A DNA stretch of 27,063 nucleotides, taken from a virus. The notes beneath the pieces were generated by a model, which was given only the letters and a program-made list of their open reading frames with translations, was not told the origin of the DNA and searched no databases. The DNA lies in the IMG/VR virus record IMGVR_UViG_3300037139_000146, positions 1 through 27,063 of that record. One strand, given 5' to 3'. The position numbers and the translations under genes were made by a program. Shown here in pieces: positions 21,081 through 27,063 of the stretch (its first letter is position 1; every line of letters begins with the position of its first letter).

Positions 21081-21689
21081 ATGCCGGATATCACGCTCGG
21101 TGAACTGAAAGAGTACATCGGGATCCCGGCGGCCGACACCACGCGCGACCGACGGGTCACGACGTTGGCCAACACCGCCAACGCCTACGTGCGCCGTCGG
21201 ACCGGCCGCGCGTGGGGCGTCGAGACACTGACCGAGACCTACCAGGGCACCGGCACCCGGTCGCTCACGCTTCGTCGCTATCCGGTGACGAACCTGGTCT
21301 CCGTGACGATCGGCAGTTGGTCCGTCGAGCTCACCGACGACACGATCATCTCCTGCGATAAGCGCCAGGGGATTCTCTACCGGACGGACGGGCTCCACTG
21401 GGAGTTCGGCTTCTACGGCGAGGTCCCGAGCCGCTACGATCGGCGGTTCCCGGACACGCACCGCTATCTGATCAGCGTGGTCTATGCCGCGGGACTCGAT
21501 GTGCCGGACGATCTCCACGGCGTCACGCTCGAGATCGCGCAATTCCTGTGGAACGCGTCGGGCGGGATCACCGGCGAGTCGGGCGGCGGCGTCCGCACGT
21601 CGCTCAGCGACAAGGACCTGAGCAAGATCCCCACCGTGCGGGATATCCTCGAATCGTACGAGGACCCGGCGAAAGGGTACACGACGTGA
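21081..21689 (+). CDS. Head-tail connector (gp6-like)
   Basis: 202 residues from ATG 21081; no Shine-Dalgarno sequence lies upstream, only the terminator tail. The N-terminal helices ('LGELKEYIGIPAADTTRDRRV', 'TLANTANAYVRRRTG') and the following beta core ('TLRRYPVTNLVSVTIGSWSV', 'GFYGEVPSRY', 'RYLISVVYAAGLDVPDDLHG') suit a gp6-like head-tail connector that forms a ring under the portal. It ends in a hydrophilic tail with a 'PTVRDILESYEDPAKGY' helix. The following genes have connector, gp10 and tail terminator features, supporting the assignment. Confidence 0.68.
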   Translation: MPDITLGELKEYIGIPAADTTRDRRVTTLANTANAYVRRRTGRAWGVETLTETYQGTGTRSLTLRRYPVTNLVSVTIGSWSVELTDDTIISCDKRQGILYRTDGLHWEFGFYGEVPSRYDRRFPDTHRYLISVVYAAGLDVPDDLHGVTLEIAQFLWNASGGITGESGGGVRTSLSDKDLSKIPTVRDILESYEDPAKGYTT

Positions 21690-21696
21690 CCACGAT

Positions 21697-22059
21697 ATGA
21701 CCTACGGCAACTCGTTGCTCGGCGCCTATGGCCGTCGCGGCGAGGCGTGCGCCGTCGTGATCCCGACGAGCGCGTCGTACGACGACACCACGCAGCTCAA
21801 CACGATCGCGACCGCGACGATCGCGGTCACGGGGATCATCCGCAGCTACAGCGTGAACGAGGTCGGCGGCGCCGATGGGTTGATCGCGCTCGGCGACCGG
21901 GAAGTGTCGATCGACGGCGGCCAGTTCGCCGGGGTATTGCCCGACCCGAGTGCGCGGATCGTGGTCGAGGGGACGAACCAAGAGGTCGTCCGTCGCTGGG
22001 CGGTCAAGGCCGGGGCGCAGATCATCACGCTCCTCTACCATATCCGGGGTTCCATTTAA
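21697..22059 (+). CDS. Putative head closure or adaptor protein
   Basis: 120 residues from ATG 21697. Composition is beta-rich: 'TIATATIAVTGIIRSYSVNE', 'GDREVSIDGGQFAG', 'RIVVEGTNQEVVRRWAVKAG', ending 'QIITLLYHIRGSI'. Length and the position between the gp6-like and gp10-like genes match head closure proteins of siphoviruses, which block DNA leakage and dock the tail. No residue-level signature is certain. It starts seven bases after the connector stop and ends one base before the next gene. Confidence 0.6.
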   Translation: MTYGNSLLGAYGRRGEACAVVIPTSASYDDTTQLNTIATATIAVTGIIRSYSVNEVGGADGLIALGDREVSIDGGQFAGVLPDPSARIVVEGTNQEVVRRWAVKAGAQIITLLYHIRGSI

Positions 22060-22060
22060 G

Positions 22061-22492
22061 ATGATCGCGCTCGAGGCCGGCCGCGATCTGTCGTCGCTCT
22101 TAGACGAGGGCGGCAGCGCCTTCCACGAGATCGTCGCCATGCAGCGCGCGATCGCCACGGAGGTGTTCGAGCGCGTGGTCGAGCGGACGCCGGTCGACAC
22201 GGGCCGCGCGCGCGGCAACTGGCGGATCGCGCGGAACGAGATCGACGATCGGGTGGACGTCAACGAGTTCGACCCCGACGCGAGCGAGCCACCGGCCAAG
22301 GCCGCCGAGGCGCTCGAGGGGCTCCGGCCCGGCGACAGCGTCAACATCACGAACGGGCTCCCCTATATCTGGTCGCTGGAGCACGGGCACAGCCGGCAGG
22401 CGCCGGAGGGGATGATCCTCCTGACCGCGGCCGAGTTCCCGGGGATCGTCGAGCACGCCGCGGCGACACTCGACGTGAGTCTCGTTCGATGA
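22061..22492 (+). CDS. HK97 gp10-like neck/tail completion protein
   Basis: 143 residues from ATG 22061. The HK97 gp10-type pattern is clear: 'VVERTPVDTGRARGNWRI' near 50-67, then 'SVNITNGLPYIWSLEHGHSR' near 95-114 and 'QAPEGMILLTAAEF' afterwards. These are the 'tPvdtGraraNW' and 'nnlpYa..lE.GhS.qaP' signatures of proteins acting at the head-tail joint. The N-terminus is a helix. The next gene starts in an ATGA overlap, as expected for coupled gp10 and tail terminator genes. Confidence 0.8.
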   Translation: MIALEAGRDLSSLLDEGGSAFHEIVAMQRAIATEVFERVVERTPVDTGRARGNWRIARNEIDDRVDVNEFDPDASEPPAKAAEALEGLRPGDSVNITNGLPYIWSLEHGHSRQAPEGMILLTAAEFPGIVEHAAATLDVSLVR

Positions 22493-22923
22493 GCCTGAGC
22501 GCGCGGAAAGCGATCATCGGCGCCGCACAACTCGCCGCCAAGGCCGCGTGGGTCGGGCTCGGCAACGATCCGGCATTGATCGCCCGGCCCAATGTGCCGT
22601 TCACGCCGCCCAACCCGCAGGTCCCCTACATCGACATCCACGTCCTGTTCGGCAAGGCGGAGATGATGACGATGGGCGTGGCGGGGACGGGGTTCGGCTT
22701 CGATGAGTCGCCGGTCGTGGTCAAAATCAACGTGTATACCGTGGCCGGGGTCGGCGCGGGCACCGCACTCGACATCTGCGACGCGCTCACCGACGCGTTC
22801 GCGCGGCAACAAATCGGCGCGGTGCGCTACGGAGCGCCCACCGGCCCTGTGCCGGTCCCGAGCGCCGAGGGATGGGCGCAGCACGCGCTCTCCTTTATCG
22901 GCTACGCGGAAACGGCCGTCTAA
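22489..22923 (+). CDS. Tail terminator protein
   Basis: 144 residues, starting in an ATGA overlap. The pattern 'RPNVPFTPPNPQVPYIDIHV', 'VVVKINVYTVAGVGAGTALD', 'ALTDAFARQQ' and a last strand 'HALSFIGYAETAV' fits tail terminator proteins (DUF4128/gpU-like), which cap the tail tube and connect it to the head. A helix-rich N-terminus precedes the beta core. GGGCCG-CGCAC-CGGCCC at 22951-22967 may end the transcript behind it, before the tail tube promoter. Confidence 0.7.
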   Translation: MSLSARKAIIGAAQLAAKAAWVGLGNDPALIARPNVPFTPPNPQVPYIDIHVLFGKAEMMTMGVAGTGFGFDESPVVVKINVYTVAGVGAGTALDICDALTDAFARQQIGAVRYGAPTGPVPVPSAEGWAQHALSFIGYAETAV

Positions 22924-22950
22924 GCGCCACCGACGCAGCGCATTCCCCAC

Positions 22951-22967
22951 GGGCCGCGCACCGGCCC
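22951..22967 (+). terminator. Possible terminator after the tail terminator gene
   Basis: GGGCCG (22951-22956) and CGGCCC (22962-22967) form a perfect 6-bp stem around CGCAC. It is followed by TGTAGG rather than a T-run. It lies 27 bases after the stop codon and 25 bases before the TAGCGG promoter of the tail tube operon. Confidence 0.45.
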
Positions 22968-22991
22968 TGTAGGACCCGACGCCCCATAGCA

Positions 22992-23016
22992 TTTAGCGGG
23001 ATCGACGCCATATAGT
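22992..23016 (+). promoter_or_regulatory. TAGCGG-type phage promoter, copy 3
   Basis: TTTAGCGG at 22992-22999 is followed after 11 bp by TATAGT at 23011-23016, identical spacing to copies 1 and 2. It drives the tail tube, chaperone and tape measure genes from 23134. Confidence 0.65.
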
Positions 23017-23027
23017 GCAACCATCAC

Positions 23028-23115
23028 ATCGCCCCGGCACGGGCGATCACGCGCGCGGCGCGCGTGCGTTTGGTGATGGACTCAACGGTCCATTGGGTGG
23101 CCCCACAGGGCCACC
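23028..23115 (+). promoter_or_regulatory. Structured leader of the tail tube operon: three hairpins
   Basis: ATCGCCC/GGGCGAT (23028-23047) is the first stem. The 19-base palindrome of CACGCGCGC and GCGCGCGTG (23048-23066) is the second. GGTGGCCC-CACA-GGGCCACC (23096-23115) is the third and near-identical to the hairpin at 4247-4260. A ribosome binding site, GGAGG, follows directly at 23128-23133. The leader is about 110 bases and may set the high expression of the tail tube. Confidence 0.55.
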
Positions 23116-23133
23116 TTCGGGGAGGGGTGGAGG

Positions 23134-23553
23134 ATGGCGTTTTTCCGCGGGATTGACGGGTCGCTCATGGTCGCGACCAATGTGCTGGGTCAGCTCAAGG
23201 CGTGGGAGCTGAACATCGACATCAAGAACCTCGACACCTCGGCCGTGGGCCAGGCATGGGCGACCTCGGTCACCGAGATCGGGTCGTGGAACGGGAGCCT
23301 CGAGTGCTATCTCGATGGCAGCTCCGGTCAGGCCGCGCAGGCCGCGCTCCTGGCCGCCAGCACCGGCGCGACGCCGGGCGGCGCGGGGATCGCCATCAAG
23401 TTCGTCGCCGCATCGACGAGCGGGAGCCCGGTCAGCTACTTCGCCGGCACCGTCAACGTCAAGCAGATCCAGACGGGCGTCAAGGTCGGTGGCGTCGATA
23501 TGGTCAAGTTCACGTTCCAGGGGACCGGGGAACTCGACATCACCTGGGCATAA
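23134..23553 (+). CDS. Tail tube protein 1
   Basis: 139 residues from ATG 23134 with GGAGG immediately upstream (23128-23133, which abuts the start). The N-terminus 'MAFFRGIDGSLMV' is nearly the same as that of the next gene. The core shows the tail tube pattern 'AWELNIDIKNLDTSAVGQAW', 'SVTEIGSWNGSLECYLDGSS' and a final 'VKFTFQGTGELDITW'. Such proteins stack as hexameric rings around the tape measure. It lies behind a structured leader for strong expression. The tandem paralogue makes it unclear which one is the main tube subunit. Confidence 0.75.
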   Translation: MAFFRGIDGSLMVATNVLGQLKAWELNIDIKNLDTSAVGQAWATSVTEIGSWNGSLECYLDGSSGQAAQAALLAASTGATPGGAGIAIKFVAASTSGSPVSYFAGTVNVKQIQTGVKVGGVDMVKFTFQGTGELDITWA

Positions 23554-23566
23554 AGGCGCTTAGGCC

Positions 23567-24241
23567 ATGGCCTTCTTCCGCGGGATTGACGGATTCATTG
23601 CCGTGGGCGGCGCGCTGGTGGGCGCCCCCACGGTCAACGGTGCCCTCACCGCCGGCGCCGTCACACTCAACATCGACGTGGCGAGCGGCGTGCTGCTCGG
23701 CGTCGTGGCCGCCGGCGACACCTTCACGATTGCCGGCGAGACCGGGTCACCGGTCCACACGGTCACCAGTCCGGTGCCCGTCGTCGCCGCGACCAATGCC
23801 ATTGCGGGCGTGACGTTCACGCCAGCGATCGCGACGGGCGGGACGCTCACGGGCGCCGTGATGACGTTCGCGAGCAACGCGCTCCCACAGGCGACCGGAT
23901 GGGACCTGGACATCCAGATCAAGGATTTGGAGACCACGTCGCTGGGTGACAAGTGGCGCTCGAGCGTCACCGAGATCGCGTCCTGGAGCGGCAGTCTCGC
24001 GATGCGACTCGACTACAGCCTCCCAGCGCAAGCCGCGGTGTTCAATCGACTGAGCGGCGCGACCCCGGGCGGCATCCTCGGCACGATCGTGCTGGGCGTC
24101 GGGCAGGGCGCGACCACGTTCAAGGCGGCAGTCGGTGCGGCGGAGTTCAAGAGCGCCGCGCTCAAGAACCAGATCGGCGCGATCCTCGACGTCAAGGTCG
24201 CGTTCACCGGCACGGGACAGCTCTCGCTGTTGTGGACGTAG
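23567..24241 (+). CDS. Tail tube paralogue with an inserted beta domain
   Basis: 224 residues from ATG 23567, 13 bases after tube 1. Residues 1-9 and about 108-224 align with tube 1 ('TGWDLDIQIKDLETTSLGDK', 'SSVTEIASWSGSLAMRLDYS', 'VKVAFTGTGQLSLLWT'). Residues about 19-107 are an extra domain rich in Ala, Val and Thr, with 'VTLNIDVASGVLLGVV' and 'GVTFTPAIATGG', without a counterpart in tube 1. It may decorate the tube or form a special ring. Alternatively this is the major tube and tube 1 a shortened relative. Confidence 0.75.
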   Translation: MAFFRGIDGFIAVGGALVGAPTVNGALTAGAVTLNIDVASGVLLGVVAAGDTFTIAGETGSPVHTVTSPVPVVAATNAIAGVTFTPAIATGGTLTGAVMTFASNALPQATGWDLDIQIKDLETTSLGDKWRSSVTEIASWSGSLAMRLDYSLPAQAAVFNRLSGATPGGILGTIVLGVGQGATTFKAAVGAAEFKSAALKNQIGAILDVKVAFTGTGQLSLLWT

Positions 24242-24302
24242 GCAGGAGAACACGCAGGGCAACTCACCGACGCACCGATCATTTCTGAGGAGACGCACCA
24301 AC

Positions 24303-24737
24303 ATGGCAGAGGGACAGACGTTCGACAAAGCGGCGGCCGACCGGGCGGCGAGCGGGAAGCCGTCGGCGATCAGCGTGATCGTCAACGCGTTCGCGATGAA
24401 ACCGCAGCCCTACGTCACGCCGTGGCTGCAACCGGATGGGACGCCGCTCGTGCTCTACTTCACGCCGCAAACGCTGGCCGACAACGATGTGATCCGGACG
24501 CTGAGCGGCGACAAGGACATCAAGGGCTACGACTTCGAGCTCGCCCTCTTGGTGAGCAAAGCGCGGCACGAGGACGGGACGCTGGCGTTCGCGCCCAGCG
24601 ATGCGGCGGTCATCAAGTCCAACGCGCGCGCGGGCGATGTCCGGGAGTTGCTCACGTTCATGTATACCGTCGGCACCGTGACGCACAGCGAGGCCAAGGA
24701 CGAACTGGGGAAAACCCCCAGCTCCGCTGGCTCCTAA
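24303..24737 (+). CDS. Tail assembly chaperone, zero-frame product (gpG-like)
   Basis: 144 residues from ATG 24303, preceded by a gap with GAGGAG (24287-24292). The length, acidic core ('DKDIKGYDFELALLVSKARH') and position between the tail tube and tape measure genes fit the tail chaperone gpG type that coats the tape measure before tube assembly. The zero frame ends at 24737, shortly after the G/A/C-rich stretch at 24707-24719. A -1 open frame overlaps this end and continues to 24865, giving a longer product. Confidence 0.7.
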   Translation: MAEGQTFDKAAADRAASGKPSAISVIVNAFAMKPQPYVTPWLQPDGTPLVLYFTPQTLADNDVIRTLSGDKDIKGYDFELALLVSKARHEDGTLAFAPSDAAVIKSNARAGDVRELLTFMYTVGTVTHSEAKDELGKTPSSAGS

Positions 24738-24865
24738 GCTGGGCGGCGGAGCATAAGCGCACGCTCGGTGAAGTGTACGGCGTCCCGGGCGGGATGCTCT
24801 ACGTCGAGCGCGTGCTCTGGGGCGCCTACTACGCGATCCTAGCAGACGAACGGGCCTTCCAGTAA
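24707..24865 (+). CDS. Frameshift extension of the tail chaperone (gpT-like part)
   Basis: The -1 frame relative to the chaperone gene, read from the slip region on, ends at TAA 24863-24865 and adds about 50 residues ('WLLSWAAEHKRTLGEVYGV', then 'LYVERVLWGAYYAILADERA'). The stretch GGGGAAAACCCCC (24707-24719) lets a glycine or proline tRNA re-pair after slipping back one base. GCTCCGC (24721-24727) and GCGGAGC (24746-24752) form a 7-bp stem right after it, with the zero-frame stop in the loop. It is not a perfect X-XXY-YYZ heptamer, so the exact slip codon is uncertain. Without a separate start, this part makes sense only as a fusion. Confidence 0.6.
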   Translation, partial: GENPQLRWLLSWAAEHKRTLGEVYGVPGGMLYVERVLWGAYYAILADERAFQ

Positions 24866-24892
24866 CGCGTCCAGTGATGCAGGAGTAATCGG

Positions 24893-27063
24893 ATGGCAGG
24901 GAGCGGGGCGGAATATCCGATTGCGCGCATCACGATCGACTACGTCGGCGTCCGTCAGGCCGTCGACGAGTCGAAGCGTGCGCTGTCGGAACTCTCGTCG
25001 TCCGCGCGGACCGCCATGTCGGAGGTGCAGGCCGGCAGCCAGTCCATCGGCTCGCTCGGCACCGACAGCGCGAGCGCCGCCCAAGCGTTGGCCGGCCTCC
25101 GGTCCACGCTCGATGGCGTGTCGTCCGGGATGTCGAACACCGCGCGCGTCGCGCGCGAGGAGTTGGCGACCGGGCTCAAAGACACCGCGGCCGCCGCGCA
25201 ATCCATCCAGGGCGCACTCGGCACCGCCAGCCAAGGCGCTGAGTCGGCGCTCTCGGGCGATGCCTTCGGCGGGGTCGTGGCGGGGATGGAAGCCGCCGGT
25301 GAGGCCGCGACCGCGATGGAAGCGACGGTCGGCGACTCGATGGATGAGGTCGCGACCGGGATGGCGGACGCGGGCGGCGTCGCGGCCGGGGCGTTGGCCG
25401 GCGGGATGGACGCCGCCAGTCTCGCGACCGCCGCGCTTGGCAAGGCCGGGGCCGCGACCGCGGCATCGGTCGGGCAACTCGACGCGGTCGCTGCCGGGAT
25501 GGGGAAGGCGGGTCGCGCGGCGCTGACAGACATCGCGGCAGGGATGAGCGAGACCCAAGGGGCGGCGGCATCGCTGAACGCGGGCGGCGTCGAAGCACTG
25601 GACGCGGTCGCGACCGGCATGTCGGCAGCGGGTGAGCAGTCCGCCGCGATGGCAACCGAGATCACCGCTGGCGGCGCCGCCGCCGCGACCGCCGCCGAGT
25701 CGCTGGTCGAGCACGGCGCGGCGAGCGCGGTGGCGGCGGACGGGACGTCGGCGTTGGTCGGGCAGCTCGCCAACTCGGTGGCCAAGTTCGCGACCGTCGA
25801 TGCGGTGATCCACGGCGCGGTCGAAGTCTTCCACGACTGGGTCGGCGCAATAGAGGACGCGGAGCAGGCAGGCGCGCGACTCAACGCGATGATTACGGCG
25901 ACCGGCGATGCCTCCGGCGTGACGGCCCATCAGGTCAAAGAATTCGCCGACACGATGGAGACCAAGACTCTCTTCAAAGCGGAAGATATCGAACAGGCGG
26001 TCGCCGAGCTGATGACGTTTACGTCGGTCCACGGCGACGTATTCAAGCGCGCGGAGCACGATGCGCTCGAACTGGGCCAGCAGATGGGAAGTGCCGAGGC
26101 GGGAGCCAGGGGCCTGGGGTTCGCGTTGGAGAATCCGGAGGTGGGGCTTACGCGGTTGCGCCGCGCCGGTGTGGCGTTCACCGAGATGGAGACGGAGCGC
26201 ATCAAGGTGCTCCAAAAATCCGGGGACCTCGAGGGTGCGCAGGTAGCCGTACTGGCCGCAGTTGAGGCGCACCTGAAGGCGATCGCGGAGGCCGCGCACG
26301 ACGCCGGGCTCGTCGGGGAACTGCACGACATGGCGGTCGCGTGGAAGAACATGCTCGACTCACACGCGGACGACGCGCTCGTCACGCGTGGTATCTGGGT
26401 GCTCACGGAAGCGTTGAAGGGTCTCTCGTCGCTCTCCCCGGCGGACGCGCTCAAGGCGCACCTGGGCGGCATGGCGGACGAACTCGACGCGATCGCGCGG
26501 CACGCGGAGAGCGTCGGCATGGCGTCGCTCGATCACCCGCAGAACCATGTCGAGGAGTTGCTGGCGTTCGAGGAGAAAAAGCAGGCGGACAACGGCGGCC
26601 AGCTCACCGACCCGGACCAAGCGCACCGGATCACGGTCCTCCGGGAAGTCCTCGACATTGAGCAGCAGTTGGCGAGGGCCGCGAACGCGACGCACGTCGC
26701 GGATGTCGCCGCGGAGGACGCGGCCGACAAGCGGGCGAAGAAAGAGCGCGACGCCCTCGAGGCGGCGCGACAGCTCGCCGAACAACAGAAAGCGGATGCC
26801 GAGCGTCGGAAAAAAGAGAACGAGGGCCTCGAGTATCTGAGCTCGCTCGAGGAGGAAAACCTCGCGGTCAAAAACCACCCCACGGATCCGGTCGCGGCCG
26901 AGGCGCAAAAAGCCTACGACAAGGTGCTCGACGCGTACCTGCCTGAGTACATGGCGGAGGAGGCGCGCCAGTTGGTCCTGAGCACGGGCGCGCTCAAAGA
27001 GAACCTGCACGCCACGGAAGAACTCGCGCGGAAGAAAGCCGAGGCGGCGCAGCGCGTTCAGGA
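24893..27063 (+). CDS. Tape measure protein, 5' part
   Basis: Open from ATG 24893 to the window end (at least 723 codons). I translated it and found no stop codon; the gene continues beyond 27063. Residues 1-60 start the protein, followed by a long Ala/Gly/Met-rich region (about 90-290) with loosely repeated 'GM.AAG' units. Residues 320-480 match prophage tail length tape measure proteins: 'ITATGDASGVTAHQVKEFAD', 'AEDIEQAVAELMTFTSVHGD', 'RGLGFALENPEVGLTRLRRA', 'ERIKVLQKSGDLEGAQVAVL'. The later part (600-723) is strongly charged coiled coil. It sets tail length and may help DNA injection. Confidence 0.88.
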   Translation, partial: MAGSGAEYPIARITIDYVGVRQAVDESKRALSELSSSARTAMSEVQAGSQSIGSLGTDSASAAQALAGLRSTLDGVSSGMSNTARVAREELATGLKDTAAAAQSIQGALGTASQGAESALSGDAFGGVVAGMEAAGEAATAMEATVGDSMDEVATGMADAGGVAAGALAGGMDAASLATAALGKAGAATAASVGQLDAVAAGMGKAGRAALTDIAAGMSETQGAAASLNAGGVEALDAVATGMSAAGEQSAAMATEITAGGAAAATAAESLVEHGAASAVAADGTSALVGQLANSVAKFATVDAVIHGAVEVFHDWVGAIEDAEQAGARLNAMITATGDASGVTAHQVKEFADTMETKTLFKAEDIEQAVAELMTFTSVHGDVFKRAEHDALELGQQMGSAEAGARGLGFALENPEVGLTRLRRAGVAFTEMETERIKVLQKSGDLEGAQVAVLAAVEAHLKAIAEAAHDAGLVGELHDMAVAWKNMLDSHADDALVTRGIWVLTEALKGLSSLSPADALKAHLGGMADELDAIARHAESVGMASLDHPQNHVEELLAFEEKKQADNGGQLTDPDQAHRITVLREVLDIEQQLARAANATHVADVAAEDAADKRAKKERDALEAARQLAEQQKADAERRKKENEGLEYLSSLEEENLAVKNHPTDPVAAEAQKAYDKVLDAYLPEYMAEEARQLVLSTGALKENLHATEELARKKAEAAQRVQ

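Noticed and set aside
24839-26326. Long minus-strand open frame opposite the tape measure gene
   Set aside because: A shadow of the tape measure frame, which has a clear family pattern and stays open to the window end.

Overview
This window is 27 kb of GC-rich tailed-phage DNA (a siphovirus-like Caudoviricetes genome or prophage). Every gene I can support lies on the + strand. It carries an HK97-type structural module (portal, prohead protease, major capsid protein, connectors, tail tube, frameshifted tail chaperone, tape measure), a block of tail fibres, and an accessory/early block with four tRNAs. No host chromosomal genes, integrase, terminase or lysis cassette is recognisable here, so those must lie outside. 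The host cannot be proven. The bacterial Ig-like (BIG2) lipoprotein at 882-2438 resembles the Ig-like surface proteins abundant in Gemmatimonadota, which makes a host from that phylum a reasonable guess (inference).

Layout. 12-718: a small virion-like protein and a SWIM zinc-finger protein. 779-2481: a self-contained lipoprotein cargo gene with its own TTGACA promoter and terminator hairpin. 2523-4224: an operon with a winged-helix protein, a conserved phage hypothetical and a PolX-like nucleotidyltransferase whose catalytic Asp positions look mutated. 4220-9505: a promoter followed by two hypotheticals and a series of tail fibre/appendage genes, including two long fibres with related N-termini. 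9506-9974: no supported gene. 9975-12029: an early-type set (hypothetical, zinc-binding protein, XRE-like regulator, Gp157 family). 12030-13622: a strong promoter, about 400 nt of highly structured sequence, two small genes, and tRNA-Ala, an initiator-like tRNA-Met, tRNA-Pro and tRNA-Gly. 13623-20963: a small zinc protein, a portal-MuF fusion, a prohead protease with a duplicated cysteine module and a scaffold-like tail, the major capsid protein and small head proteins, ending at a strong intrinsic terminator. 21081-22923: head-tail connector, closure, gp10-like and tail terminator genes. 22992-27063: a promoter and structured leader, two paralogous tail tube proteins, a tail chaperone pair joined by a probable -1 frameshift, and the 5' part of the tape measure gene, which runs off the window.

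Regulation. Three structural operons start downstream of the same unusual element, TAGCGG followed 11 bp later by a -10-like hexamer (4220, 16796, 22992). This is the geometry of phage activator-dependent promoters. Each is followed by one or more hairpins in the 5' leader; those at 4247, 16828 and 23096 share the core GGCCC-N4-GGGCC. In contrast, the lipoprotein gene and the RNA/tRNA region have TTGACA-type promoters that the host polymerase could read directly. Many gene pairs overlap as ATGA or TAATG, which suggests translational coupling.

The observations most worth checking are the TAGCGG promoter and hairpin-leader system, the duplicated nine-cysteine module in the prohead protease, the initiator-like tRNA with a non-canonical elbow, and the structured RNA region beside the tRNA cluster.
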